Assembly (NCBI GenBank): GCA_002336895.1
Contig: DDFC01000043.1
Coordinates: forward strand, 293,422-357,421
Direction: 5' to 3'
DNA: 64,000 nucleotides
Source of the DNA: Verrucomicrobiaceae bacterium UBA1938
GTDB lineage: Bacteria > Verrucomicrobiota > Verrucomicrobiia > Verrucomicrobiales > Verrucomicrobiaceae
Shown here piece after piece: positions 25,896 through 34,971 of this stretch; within the stretch, counting starts at the first letter, position 1, and every line of letters begins with the position of its first letter. The notes under the pieces were generated by a model. It was not told the origin of the DNA. It saw only the letters and a program-made list of their open reading frames with translations, and searched no databases. The translations under genes and the position numbers were made by a program.

Positions 25896-27356
25896 ATGAG
25901 CGTTCTTGAAATAATCATCGCACTACCGCTCCTCGCCGCACTGGCGGTCTGGCTCGGTGCGCCTGCGCGCGCCGCGTCCCTCGGTGCCACCATCGTCAAC
26001 TTGATCCTCGTCCTCTATGCCGTGGTTCAGTATGGCGGCAAAACCGGCCTGGCCTTCACCTGCTCCCACCCGATTCTTGAAAACCCGGCGCTGAGCTTTG
26101 CCGTGGGCGCCGATGGCACCTCCCTCATTCTCGCGCTGCTCACCGCGCTGGTGATGCTGGCCGCCATCTGGCAGATCCAGGACCGCCCCGCCATCTTTTA
26201 CGTGTCCTCACTGCTCATCGGCGGTGGCGCACTGGGGGCCTTCCTCACAACGGATGTCTTCTTCATCTACGCCTTCCATGAGCTGGCGCTGATCCCCACC
26301 TTCCTCATGATCGCGCTGCACGGCCGCGCCGAGCCTGCCCAGCGCAAGGCCGTTGCCTGGAAAGCCACGATCTACCTCGGTGCCGGCAGCCTTGTCCTTC
26401 TGGCCGGTCTCGTCTGGCTGGTGCTTGAATTCAGCGGCGGTTCCAAGCTGACCTTTGACCTCGAGGCTCTGCGCAACCAGGCCAAGCTCACCCCGCTGCC
26501 AGACGCAAAGCAGGGGCAGATCTTCTTTCTCCTGCTGCTTGGGTTTGGCTCCCTCGTCAGTCTCTTTCCTTTTCACAGCTGGGCTGCGCCGGCCTACGCC
26601 ACGGCCCCCACTCCGGTGGCCATGCTTCACTCCGGTGTGCTCAAGAAATTCGGCCTCTACGGCCTCATCCGCATCGCGCTGCCGCTGCTGCCCCAGGGCG
26701 CTCATGTGGAGTGGGTGCAGCATGCGCTGATCTGGATGCTGCTGGGCAACATCCTGGTGATGGGCCTCGTCACCATCCACGCCAGCCGTCTTGATGACAC
26801 CCTGGCAAACTCCAGCGTCATGCACATGGGCTACATCTTCCTCGGCATCGCCTCTGGAAGCGAGCTCGCTCTGAAAGGCGCGGTCATCCTCATGTTTGCT
26901 CACGGTGTCTCCATCGCGCTGCTCTTCGGTCTTTGCGGCCGCATGCGCAATCAGCTCGGCACGCTGGAGTACAACAAGCTCGGCGGCCTGGCCACTCACG
27001 CACCCGCCTTCACCGTGCTGTTTGCCTTCGGGGCCTTTGCCTCCATCGGCCTGCCCGGCCTGACCAACTTCGCGGGCGAGGTGATGATCTTCCTCGGCAA
27101 CTTCACCGAGTTCAAAGCCGGAGCTTTGACTCCGCTGCAGTGGGCCGTTATTCTGGCGCTCTGGGGTGTGGTGATGTCCGCCGTTTACATGCTGCGCGCC
27201 TACCGCAGCATCTTCCATGGCAGCCCCGCCACCGGCCTGTTCATGATCGACCCCGCGCTCTCGCAGCGCGTGCCGTTCATCCTGCTGGCCGCCACGCTGC
27301 TCGTCACCGGCTGCTGCCCTTGGCTGCTGCTCAACCTCATGAAATCCGCGCTGTAG
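25896..27356 (+). CDS. nuoM: NADH-quinone oxidoreductase subunit M (NuoM), proton-pumping antiporter-like
   Basis: 486 residues with about 14 hydrophobic segments. Marker regions include FFIYAFHELALIPTFLMI with the conserved Glu, FPFHSWAAPAYATAPTPVAMLHSGVLKKFGLYG with the conserved Lys/His positions, and GAFASIGLPGLTNFAGE. A strong ribosome binding site (GGAGGA) lies 7 bases upstream of the ATG at 25896. It sits 12 bases after nuoL. Confidence 0.96.
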   Translation: MSVLEIIIALPLLAALAVWLGAPARAASLGATIVNLILVLYAVVQYGGKTGLAFTCSHPILENPALSFAVGADGTSLILALLTALVMLAAIWQIQDRPAIFYVSSLLIGGGALGAFLTTDVFFIYAFHELALIPTFLMIALHGRAEPAQRKAVAWKATIYLGAGSLVLLAGLVWLVLEFSGGSKLTFDLEALRNQAKLTPLPDAKQGQIFFLLLLGFGSLVSLFPFHSWAAPAYATAPTPVAMLHSGVLKKFGLYGLIRIALPLLPQGAHVEWVQHALIWMLLGNILVMGLVTIHASRLDDTLANSSVMHMGYIFLGIASGSELALKGAVILMFAHGVSIALLFGLCGRMRNQLGTLEYNKLGGLATHAPAFTVLFAFGAFASIGLPGLTNFAGEVMIFLGNFTEFKAGALTPLQWAVILALWGVVMSAVYMLRAYRSIFHGSPATGLFMIDPALSQRVPFILLAATLLVTGCCPWLLLNLMKSAL

Positions 27357-27363
27357 TCCTGCC

Positions 27364-28836
27364 ATGAGCGTTTTTACCATCGAAGCCGGCCTCGCCATTC
27401 TCGGACTCGCACTGCTGCTGGTCGAGGCCTTCAAGCCCGACATCTCCCGCCGCACCCTCGGGCTCACCGCCATTGCCGGCACCGTGCTCGCGCTGGTGCT
27501 GTTCATCTTGGCGCCGCACGACACCGCCAGCCTGCCCGGCTTCATCCAGCCCTGGCACCAGCTCGACGGCCTCGCCATTTTCTACAAGGGCTTTGCCCTC
27601 GTCATCACCATTCTCGTGCTCTGGCTCACGCTGGAATGCGCGCCGTATCTCACGCGCTTCACGCTCGACGGCAAGCTGGCCGAAATGTTCAGCCTGCCGC
27701 TGATCGTCTGCGCTGGCATGATGTGGATGGCTTCCGCCCGCGACCTCGTCACCGTGTTTGTCGCGCTGGAGCTCGTCACCATTTCCTTCTACGTCCTCGT
27801 CGCCTTTGCCCGCAAAAGCGCCTTCAGCCTTGAGGCTGGAGTGAAGTATCTGATCCTCGGCGCGCTCTCCACCGGCGTGCTCGTTTACGGCATCGCCTGG
27901 ATCTATGGTGCCACGGGAACGATGAGCTTTGACGGCATCGCCAAGGCGCTGGCCAATCCCGCCACCAGCAAGACCGCCGCTCTTTTCGGCTCGGCCGTGC
28001 TGCTCTGCGGCTTGGGCTTTAAAGTCGCCGCCGCTCCCTTCCACATGTGGGTGCCTGATGTGTATCAGGGGGCTCCGACCCCGGTCACTGCCTTCCTTTC
28101 AGTGGGCTCCAAAGCCGCCGGTTTCGTCGTCCTCACCCGTGCGCTGGATGCCTTCATGTCCGCCGGTTCCATCATCGGCAGCGAGATCCAGGCCCTGTTG
28201 CTGGTCATCGGTGCCCTGACCGCCCTGCTGGGCAGCCTGCCTGCCATGTTCCAGACCAGCGTCAAGCGCCTGCTGGCCTACTCCAGCATCAGCCACGCCG
28301 GGTATCTGCTTCTGGCCCTCGCCTGCCGTGAGAGCGCCCGCTTTGACCTCTCTTCCGGTGGTGTGGTTGCCTTCTATTTGGCCACCTATCTGCCCATGAC
28401 TGTCCTCGGCTTCCTGGGGCTTGGGATCATGCGTGCCAACGGTCTCGGCGAAGACCTCAAGGATTTCACCGGCCTTGCCAAACGCAATCCGCTGCTGGCG
28501 CTGCTGATGACTCTTTCCTTTGCCTCCCTTGCTGGCCTGCCCCTCACCGCAGGCTTCTTGGGTAAGCTCTTCGTCTTCCTCGGTCTGGCTGATCACGGCT
28601 GCTGGGGCGCGCTGACCTGCGCAGTCATTGCCGCAGCCACCGGCTTCTACTACTACTTCAAGACCGTCCTTGCGATGTACACCACCGAAGGCACCGACGT
28701 CCCCGCTCTCAGCCTCTCCACCGCCACCAAGGCCGTCGCAGGCGCTCTCGCGCTCGCGATCGTGATCCTAGGAGTGTATCCCAAGCCGCTGCAGGGCGTG
28801 CTGAAAGCTGACAAGGCTGCTGTTGTGGCGAAGTGA
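27364..28836 (+). CDS. nuoN: NADH-quinone oxidoreductase subunit N (NuoN), proton-pumping antiporter-like
   Basis: 490 residues. Antiporter-family landmarks are FVALELVTISFYVLVAF, VAAAPFHMWVPDVYQGAPTPVTAFLSVGSKAAGF and RLLAYSSISHAGYLLLAL. It is the third antiporter-like pump. The gene ends the operon; it begins 7 bases after nuoM. No clear terminator follows, although short inverted repeats occur at about 28858-28900. Confidence 0.96.
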   Translation: MSVFTIEAGLAILGLALLLVEAFKPDISRRTLGLTAIAGTVLALVLFILAPHDTASLPGFIQPWHQLDGLAIFYKGFALVITILVLWLTLECAPYLTRFTLDGKLAEMFSLPLIVCAGMMWMASARDLVTVFVALELVTISFYVLVAFARKSAFSLEAGVKYLILGALSTGVLVYGIAWIYGATGTMSFDGIAKALANPATSKTAALFGSAVLLCGLGFKVAAAPFHMWVPDVYQGAPTPVTAFLSVGSKAAGFVVLTRALDAFMSAGSIIGSEIQALLLVIGALTALLGSLPAMFQTSVKRLLAYSSISHAGYLLLALACRESARFDLSSGGVVAFYLATYLPMTVLGFLGLGIMRANGLGEDLKDFTGLAKRNPLLALLMTLSFASLAGLPLTAGFLGKLFVFLGLADHGCWGALTCAVIAAATGFYYYFKTVLAMYTTEGTDVPALSLSTATKAVAGALALAIVILGVYPKPLQGVLKADKAAVVAK

Positions 28837-29045
28837 CCTCGGGTGAGTCTCTTGAAATGCCGTGTGCGTCATCGACGTGTGGCATTGTGCCAATGCACTG
28901 ATTACGGGAAGTCATCTGCTGTGCCAGGTCTCATGATGCAGTGAGCCCGTGGCAGGAGTGGTTGTGCCGCCAGTGCATGCTGGAAGTCGGTCCAGTTGGA
29001 GTCCGTTTCTTGACTTCGGAGAAGCATCTAAGCTATTCTTGAAGG

Positions 29046-30836
29046 ATGAAGACTTGGCAATTTTTTATCCTGTGCAGCCTGGGCTTTCTGCTGCCTGCGG
29101 TAATGTGTGCAAAAGACAAGGCCATGCAGGTCCCTGTCGAATCCATCTTCGATTGGAACGATCCCCTGTCACTCGATGCTGCGAAACTGTCTGCGGTGAT
29201 TGCGCCTCTGGAGAAGAAGTTAAAGAGAACCGTTCTGCGCAGCCCTGACGATCCACGCGTTACAGCAGGCAGTGCTATGGACAGTATTGACAACTTGTAC
29301 TCGCTAACTGCTTTTGGCGGCCAGTTTAATCTCTTGGGCGCATGGTTCCATTTCGCTCCGGAAGCGAGTCACTCGATCAGTTTTTTCATCCGATTGCCCT
29401 CAGATTCAGGCTCCGGTGTTGAAAAAGAGGTTGGCATGCAGCTTTCCAAAGTGACGGGAGACCAGAATCCTCGATCGTTCATTAGCCGGAGTAGGAATGC
29501 CCGCACCAAAGTCATCGTGGAAACTCAAACGACTCGGTGGTTCCATCCCAGATATGTCGTCGACGCGCATGCGCACGCCACTACGTTGAATATTAACATC
29601 AAGCCGCGTCGGCCTGGGGATGATCAAATGCCAGCAACAGCGCAAGCGGTTGTTCCCAAGGAGAAGTTGTCTGCCAATCTCGATGCCCTGCTGAATTTCT
29701 CCGCTCTCTGGCAATGGTCTTCGGATGACCTGGAGAAAAATTACGTGCTCAAACTCGCAGATCAGGACAAGCAGGATAAGCCGCCGCAGTTTGAATGGGT
29801 GAGCAGCGCCAGGGACCGTGCGCGTTTCTCACGCCACATGTTCACCAATGTGGAGACGGATCTGACGATGTTTGGCGGCTCCATCAAACTGGAGGAGGCC
29901 ATTCTGGAGTTTGTGAACGGCAAGGCTGCGCGTGCCACCATCTCCTTCTACAATCGTGGCGACTCGGGCGATATTGATGTGAGAGATTTTGACCGCATCT
30001 TCAAGACGATCGGCCAAAACCTCAGCCAGGTGATGAAGGTGCCCCCCAAGCGTCAGATTCTCTCTTCCAATGCTGCGCTGCCGGTCGCGGGCTGGATGTG
30101 GTCTTCTCCCAGTGGCATCGCTCTGCTGGAGCACAATGAGTACAACTCCCCCGGCAGGGCCACGAAGCCGGAGTTTCTGCGTTTGAAACTGGCCGCTCCG
30201 GATCAGGCCAACTGGAGCATGGGCAAGATGGCCACCGGGGTGCAGCGCATGGAGCTGCTGCAGCGTGTCAAAAAGACACCCGATGGAGATGTGTACATCT
30301 CAGGCGTGCCCATGGTGGACCAAGGCCAGAAGGGCTACTGCGTGGCTGCAAGCTGCCAGCGCCTCTTTGAATACATGCGCATCCCCTGCGACCAGCACGA
30401 GATGGCCAAGCTCGTGAACATCGATGCCGAGAGCGGTGCCAGCATCATGATCATGCAAAAGAGCCTGGCCAAGATCGACGGGGCTTTCAATGTCACCTTC
30501 AAGCCGCTGGTCAATCCCGAGCAGTATTACGCGGCTAACCGCAAACGGCGGGTTTCCGAGAAGGAGTTTGTTTCGATCATCAAAGAGTACGTCGAAAAGG
30601 GCGTGCCGCTGCTCTGGGGGCTGTCGCTGGGGGAGAAGCCCGAAGACCCTCCCCTGCCCAATGGCGGACAGGTCAGCGGCGGGCACATGCGCATGGTCAT
30701 CGGTTACAACTTGGCCAAGAACCAGGTGCTCTTCACCGACTCCTGGGGCGCAGGCCATGAGCTCAAGCGCATGGCCATGCTGGACGCGTATGATGTGACG
30801 ATGGGCCTCTACTCCATGGCACCACGCGGATTCTGA
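29046..30836 (+). CDS. Secreted protein with C-terminal C39/papain-like cysteine peptidase domain
   Basis: 596 residues with an N-terminal signal peptide (WQFFILCSLGFLLPAVMCA). Residues up to about 400 have no family I can name. The C-terminal region from about 415 reads GVPMVDQGQKGYCVAASCQRLFEYM, with a putative nucleophile Cys432, His547 in GGHMRMVIGYN and Asp565 in FTDSWGAGHE. This matches the Cys-His-Asp order of C39-like and papain-like peptidases (for example bacteriocin-processing enzymes, here exported). The N-terminal half is AT-richer than the C-terminal half, so the gene looks like a composite. Target unknown. Confidence 0.75.
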   Translation: MKTWQFFILCSLGFLLPAVMCAKDKAMQVPVESIFDWNDPLSLDAAKLSAVIAPLEKKLKRTVLRSPDDPRVTAGSAMDSIDNLYSLTAFGGQFNLLGAWFHFAPEASHSISFFIRLPSDSGSGVEKEVGMQLSKVTGDQNPRSFISRSRNARTKVIVETQTTRWFHPRYVVDAHAHATTLNINIKPRRPGDDQMPATAQAVVPKEKLSANLDALLNFSALWQWSSDDLEKNYVLKLADQDKQDKPPQFEWVSSARDRARFSRHMFTNVETDLTMFGGSIKLEEAILEFVNGKAARATISFYNRGDSGDIDVRDFDRIFKTIGQNLSQVMKVPPKRQILSSNAALPVAGWMWSSPSGIALLEHNEYNSPGRATKPEFLRLKLAAPDQANWSMGKMATGVQRMELLQRVKKTPDGDVYISGVPMVDQGQKGYCVAASCQRLFEYMRIPCDQHEMAKLVNIDAESGASIMIMQKSLAKIDGAFNVTFKPLVNPEQYYAANRKRRVSEKEFVSIIKEYVEKGVPLLWGLSLGEKPEDPPLPNGGQVSGGHMRMVIGYNLAKNQVLFTDSWGAGHELKRMAMLDAYDVTMGLYSMAPRGF

Positions 30837-30840
30837 TGCC

Positions 30841-31272
30841 TCACGGCGTGCGGCCTTCCTCGACATCCATCATGTCAAAGAAGGTGATCAGGTCTTCGCG
30901 GTGGGCGAGACCGGCTTCGGCGCGTTGTTTGACGAGGCCTTCGCTGGCGGCATCGCGCCAGCCGCGCTTCATCATGAAGCCGTTCCAGATCTCGATCTGC
31001 TCGGCTGTGGGGCGGTTGCCGTTCTGGCAGCACCATTCCAGAACCTCCTCATCCGTGCCACCGGCCAGCGTGCGCTGCGTCAGCTCATAAAAATCCACAC
31101 CGAGAAATTTGCACACGCGCTCGTCAAAGGTGCGGCTGCCGGAGAGATAGCCCAGGTGGTAGCCCTCGGGCAAGCTGCCCTCTGCGGCGAAGAGGCGGAT
31201 CTTATCAAGGATGCGGCCAAAGACCATGATGCCGCCAACCATGTCACGAGGGGAACGAATAGGGAATGCCAT
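30841..31272 (-). CDS. DUF5069-family protein
   Basis: 143 residues from the ATG at 31272. The sequence matches DUF5069 well: IRSPRDMVGGIMVFGRILDKIRLFA, then HLGYLSGSRTFDERVCKFLGVDFYEL, then GTDEEVLEWCCQNG. No function is established for this family, which is common in Verrucomicrobiota and Planctomycetota. It has no signal peptide and is probably cytosolic. It is convergent with the C39-like gene, with 4 bases between stops. An alternative start at 31296 adds only 8 residues. Confidence 0.8.
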   Translation of the reverse strand: MAFPIRSPRDMVGGIMVFGRILDKIRLFAAEGSLPEGYHLGYLSGSRTFDERVCKFLGVDFYELTQRTLAGGTDEEVLEWCCQNGNRPTAEQIEIWNGFMMKRGWRDAASEGLVKQRAEAGLAHREDLITFFDMMDVEEGRTP

Positions 31273-31322
31273 GCGCCCCATTAGCAATGAGCGCATGGCA
31301 AGTCAATGCGGGCCGGGTGTGC

Positions 31323-32045
31323 TTATTCGGCCTTCTTTTTGGCCTTGGCCGCGCCTTTGGCGGCGGGGCGGGCCAAGGGGATCACTTTCTCGCCGGGCTT
31401 GGGCAGGGTGGCCATCACGGCATCCCAGCCGGGATTGAGGGTGGCTTCCTTGAGGCTGAAATTGCGGAAGTCCACGGACTGGCCGCTGACGGTGAATCCA
31501 GGGGAGGCCTTTTCGGTGAGGAAGAGGTCATTGGCACCCCAGGCTACCAGATCGTCCACCTTGCCCAGCATTTTGTCTCCCACCATTTCCAGGCGCACCT
31601 TGTGCCAGCCTTCGCCCAGCTCAGCAGGGAAGCGGGCAAAGACCACGGCCTTGTCCGGGCCTTCGTGGTCGTTGTCGTCGCGCTGCACGGTCACGGATTT
31701 TGGGGTGATCATGATGCGCGCCATGTGGTCCTTGATGGCGTTGATGGAAAGGCTGGTGGTCTTGGCGCCGGAGAACTTGAACTCATACTCGATGACGAAG
31801 TCCTTCAGCTTGTTGGGCAGGCGGATCACCGCGCCGTGTTTGTCGGCTTCCAGCTCAGAGCCATGCAGCACGCCGTCCACGGCCTCCCATTTACCCTTGG
31901 CGGCCTTCCAGGGCGCACCGGCTCCGGAGGCGAGATTGTTTTCATAGATGACCTTGCCAGGGATGGCGAGGAGTGGCTTGTCCTCAGCGCGGATGCTGAA
32001 GGCGGCCAGGGCGAGGACCAGGGTGAGCACGGTGGTATGTTTCAT
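31323..32045 (-). CDS. Secreted DUF1080/LamG-like protein
   Basis: 240 residues from the ATG at 32045, with a signal peptide (KHTTVLTLVLALAAFSIRA). The mature part is a beta-sandwich of the DUF1080 (3-keto-disaccharide hydrolase-like) or concanavalin type: WEAVDGVLHGSELEADKHGAVIRLP, DFVIEYEFKFSGA and GWHKVRLEMVGDKMLGKVDD. The tail is lysine/alanine-rich (AAKGAAKAKKKAE). DUF1080 proteins in this phylum are secreted carbohydrate-active proteins. An alternative start at 32072 precedes the signal peptide by 9 residues and is less likely. Confidence 0.75.
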   Translation of the reverse strand: MKHTTVLTLVLALAAFSIRAEDKPLLAIPGKVIYENNLASGAGAPWKAAKGKWEAVDGVLHGSELEADKHGAVIRLPNKLKDFVIEYEFKFSGAKTTSLSINAIKDHMARIMITPKSVTVQRDDNDHEGPDKAVVFARFPAELGEGWHKVRLEMVGDKMLGKVDDLVAWGANDLFLTEKASPGFTVSGQSVDFRNFSLKEATLNPGWDAVMATLPKPGEKVIPLARPAAKGAAKAKKKAE

Positions 32046-32112
32046 GGAGCGGTGAAAACGAAACCGCAGCATCCATGTTGCGTGAAAATTCCCGGCCTGC
32101 TAGAACCGGCGC

Positions 32113-33207
32113 ATGCGCACCGCCGCCGTCTGCCTCATTCTCCTGCACACGCTCATGCAAGCCGCTGAACCCAACCCCGCCGCCGATGCCTGGCTGGCCA
32201 AGACCAAGATCGCCCCGCCATTGCAGGTGCCCGCATCACTCTCCGCATGGCAGCAGCAGCGCACGCAGATCCGTGCCAAGCTGAACGAGCTGCTTGGCGA
32301 TCTGCCGCCACGCCCGCCCGTATCTGCTGTGCATGTGATCAGCCGTGAAGACAAAGGCGCCTACACGCTGGAGACCATTCAGTTCGACAACGGCGCTGGC
32401 GAGCTGGTGAAAGGCTATGTCTTTGTGCCCAAGAAGGCCACGGCGCAGGCCAAAGCTCCCGCCATCCTCTACTGCCACTGGCACGGCGGCCAGTATGACA
32501 GCGGCAAGCAGGAGCTGCTGCAGACCAATGCCACGCCCGTGGCCGCAGGCCCCGCGCTGGCGGAGGCCGGATACGTCGTGCTGGGCATCGACGCCCCCTG
32601 CTTTGGCGAGCGCAATGGCCACGGCCCCGACGGCCCGCAGCAGAAGGGCTCCAATGGCGAGATGACTGCCGCCAAGTTCAACCTCTGGGTTGGGCGCACG
32701 CTCTGGGGCATGATGATCCGCGATGACCTCACGGCGCTGGATTACCTCTGCACCCGCCCCGAGGTGGACGCGCAGCGCATCGGCGTCACCGGCATCAGCA
32801 TGGGCTCCACGCGCAGCTGGTGGATCATGGCATTGGACGACCGCCCGCGCGCCGCCGTGTGCGTGGGCTGCATGACGCGCTACGAGGAGCTGATCCGCGC
32901 TGGCATGCTCAAGGCGCACGGCATCTACTACTTCGTCCCCGGCATGCTCCGGCACTTTGACACGGAAGCCGTCATCGCCCTCGGTGCCCCGCGTCCCATG
33001 CTCTTCATGACGGGAGACCAGGATAGCGGCTCGCCCGTGGAAGGCGTGCGGCACATCGGCCAGATCGTGAGCCAGATCTACTTCCTCACGGGCCTGAATG
33101 ATGCCGAGTGCTTTGAAAACAAGATCTACCCCGGCGTCGGCCACGTGTACCTGCCGGAGATGTGGGAGAAGACAGTGGAATGGATGGACCGATGGGTGAA
33201 AAATTGA
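32113..33207 (+). CDS. Secreted alpha/beta hydrolase (acetyl-xylan-esterase/dienelactone-hydrolase-like)
   Basis: 364 residues with a signal peptide (RTAAVCLILLHTLMQA). The nucleophile elbow is GISMGS with Ser229. An oxyanion-type region reads APAILYCHWHGGQYDSG, an acidic residue follows in MTGDQDSGSPVEG, and the catalytic His is in YPGVGHVYLPEMW. Close in layout to the large esterases of Verrucomicrobiota and Planctomycetota that release acetyl or feruloyl groups from polysaccharides; the substrate cannot be fixed. It is divergent from the DUF1080-like gene, with 67 bases between starts. Confidence 0.85.
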   Translation: MRTAAVCLILLHTLMQAAEPNPAADAWLAKTKIAPPLQVPASLSAWQQQRTQIRAKLNELLGDLPPRPPVSAVHVISREDKGAYTLETIQFDNGAGELVKGYVFVPKKATAQAKAPAILYCHWHGGQYDSGKQELLQTNATPVAAGPALAEAGYVVLGIDAPCFGERNGHGPDGPQQKGSNGEMTAAKFNLWVGRTLWGMMIRDDLTALDYLCTRPEVDAQRIGVTGISMGSTRSWWIMALDDRPRAAVCVGCMTRYEELIRAGMLKAHGIYYFVPGMLRHFDTEAVIALGAPRPMLFMTGDQDSGSPVEGVRHIGQIVSQIYFLTGLNDAECFENKIYPGVGHVYLPEMWEKTVEWMDRWVKN

Positions 33208-33223
33208 TACCACAGCAGCCGCG

Positions 33224-33598
33224 ATGAATTTTCCTCCCAAGGCCATCAGCGTGCTGCTTCTGGTGCAGTGCTTGTTTATCTGGATGGGGTATGCGCTTAC
33301 GCGTAAAATGATTCGCGTCTTGGAAACGACCGCATCGAGCGCAGAAGAGGCAATTCGGTACTCGCAGCCCGTACATTATTGTCCCAGATGGGTCTTGGGC
33401 ATAGGGCTGTGGGCATTACTGATCCCCCTGGCTTGGGCGGCATGGGTCTGCCTGCGTTCGGAATCGCATCAAGGAGTCCCAATAGCGCAGGCGATTGACA
33501 CCAACCTCACTCTGATCCTGACAATCCTGACGGTTTGTTTTTGGTCGTTTAGCGCGGCGCTCTCAATCGCAGCAGTCTTTGCGGCCCCCTATGGCTAA
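33224..33598 (+). CDS. Small integral membrane protein, unknown family
   Basis: 124 residues with three hydrophobic segments: at about 8-26 (ISVLLLVQCLFIWMGYAL), about 58-78 (VLGIGLWALLIPLAWAAWVCL), and about 92-120 (LTLILTILTVCFWSFSAALSIAAVFAA). The soluble stretch between the first two has no recognised motif. It starts 16 bases after the esterase gene and may be co-transcribed with it. Composition is lower in GC than its neighbours. The frame and positive-inside pattern support a real gene; function unknown. Confidence 0.55.
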   Translation: MNFPPKAISVLLLVQCLFIWMGYALTRKMIRVLETTASSAEEAIRYSQPVHYCPRWVLGIGLWALLIPLAWAAWVCLRSESHQGVPIAQAIDTNLTLILTILTVCFWSFSAALSIAAVFAAPYG

Positions 33599-33641
33599 AA
33601 GTGTTAGCGGCTGGCCATGCGAAAATAATGGGGAGAAAGAT

Positions 33642-33672
33642 CGTCAAGGCGTGCAATTCACACCCCTTGACG
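33642..33672 (+). other. Inverted repeat between the small membrane protein and pfkA 3' ends
   Basis: Arms CGTCAAGG (33642-33649) and CCTTGACG (33665-33672) flank a 15-base loop. The location between two converging genes fits a terminator, but there is no strong T run on either strand. Confidence 0.4.
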
Positions 33673-33702
33673 GAATCTTGACATCATGTGGGCTTTATCC
33701 TC

Positions 33703-34851
33703 TTACCAGGAGCTCAGGTCATCGTGCAGCTGCTCCATCTCGCGGGAGAACTCGGCACGCTCAGGCATGTCGGGTTCGCCGTAGGGGACGATCTCGATGA
33801 CGTTCTTGCGCAGGGCGGTGATGCCGCTGCTGCCGTCGGCCTTTTGAATCGTGGCCCACGCGCAGTCGGCGAAGCGTGCGGCGAGCAGGCAGTCCTGCGG
33901 CGTGGTGTGGCCGCCGCGCTGCAGGTGGCCCAGCACGGAGGGGCGCACCTCCAAGTCAGGGAAGGGGGCTCCGGCGCGCTGGAAGTACTGCTGGAAGGCG
34001 TCCATCAGCACGTAGGCACGGTTGCGCTTCTGGGGCGGGTCAAACTCCACGCCCTCCGCCACCAGCACGATGGCGTGGCCGCGGCCGCGGGTCATCGCGC
34101 CTTCGATCTTGGCGGCCAGCTTTTTCATGGCCTCCTCGTTCAGCGGTCCGCCTTCGGGGGTGATGATCATCTCCGCACCGGAGGCTAGGCCGGCCATGCG
34201 GGCCAGGTCGCCGCTGGCACGGCCCATGGTTTCCAGCACCATCACGCGGCGGTGGCTGCGTGCGGTGTCCACAAAGTGGTCCACCGCCCAGACGAGGGTG
34301 TTCACCGCCGTGTCCACGCCCAGCGCCATGTCGGTAAACTGCAGGTCGTTGTCGATGGTGGCAGGCACGCCGATCACGCGCAGGTCGCTCTCCTCCGCCA
34401 GCAGGCGGGCACCAGTCAGGGAGCCGTCGCCACCCACCACCACGAGGGCGCGGACGTTCAGGCTTTTGAGCAGCTTGATGACGCTCTCGCGCACCTTCTT
34501 GTCGTGAAATTCCAGGCAGCGGGCGGAGCCCAGGATGGTGCCGCCTTTGCCCATGATGCCGCTCACGCTGGCGTGGTCCATCTGGATGACGTGCAGCTGC
34601 TCGGAGATCAGGCCGGCGCGGCCGGTGTGGGTAGCCACGTCGTTTTTCAGGCGCACCAGGGCCTCGGGGTCGTCATTGACGGCACGTGCGGTGCGGACGA
34701 GGCCACGGTAGCCATCCCGAATGCCCAGCACGGCGATCTTCTCGCGGTTCAGGCCCAGGCGCACGACGGCGCGCAGAAAGGCGTTCATGCCGGGTGCGTC
34801 GCCTCCGCTGAAAAGGACGGCGACGGACTGTTCGGGAAAGGAAGCTATCAT
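33703..34851 (-). CDS. pfkA: 6-phosphofructokinase, ATP-type by motif
   Basis: 382 residues from the ATG at 34851. Landmarks are the nucleotide loop SGGDAPGMNAFLRA, VVGGDGSLTGA (the GGDGS form of ATP-dependent enzymes, rather than GGDD of PPi-dependent ones), the catalytic loop ATIDND, MGRASGDLA near the fructose site, and VLGHLQRGG. It phosphorylates fructose 6-phosphate in glycolysis. The usual GIPGTIDND is GVPATIDND here, a small change. It runs longer than the roughly 320-residue E. coli enzyme. The gene converges on a small membrane protein gene and is divergent from the EamA transporter. Confidence 0.9.
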   Translation of the reverse strand: MIASFPEQSVAVLFSGGDAPGMNAFLRAVVRLGLNREKIAVLGIRDGYRGLVRTARAVNDDPEALVRLKNDVATHTGRAGLISEQLHVIQMDHASVSGIMGKGGTILGSARCLEFHDKKVRESVIKLLKSLNVRALVVVGGDGSLTGARLLAEESDLRVIGVPATIDNDLQFTDMALGVDTAVNTLVWAVDHFVDTARSHRRVMVLETMGRASGDLARMAGLASGAEMIITPEGGPLNEEAMKKLAAKIEGAMTRGRGHAIVLVAEGVEFDPPQKRNRAYVLMDAFQQYFQRAGAPFPDLEVRPSVLGHLQRGGHTTPQDCLLAARFADCAWATIQKADGSSGITALRKNVIEIVPYGEPDMPERAEFSREMEQLHDDLSSW

Positions 34852-34971
34852 GGTTGGAAAAAGTGGGGTCTTTTGCTTAGCAAGCCCGGTGCCCGTGGCA
34901 AGTATTGGCTGAATCCCCGGGGCGGCATTCCTCGGGCTTGCCACCCGGTTCAGGCGTGATAAGGGCATCTG

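Noticed and set aside
28858..28900. Terminator for nuoN
   Set aside because: Short inverted repeats are present but there is no T run, and pairing is interrupted, so I do not call it.
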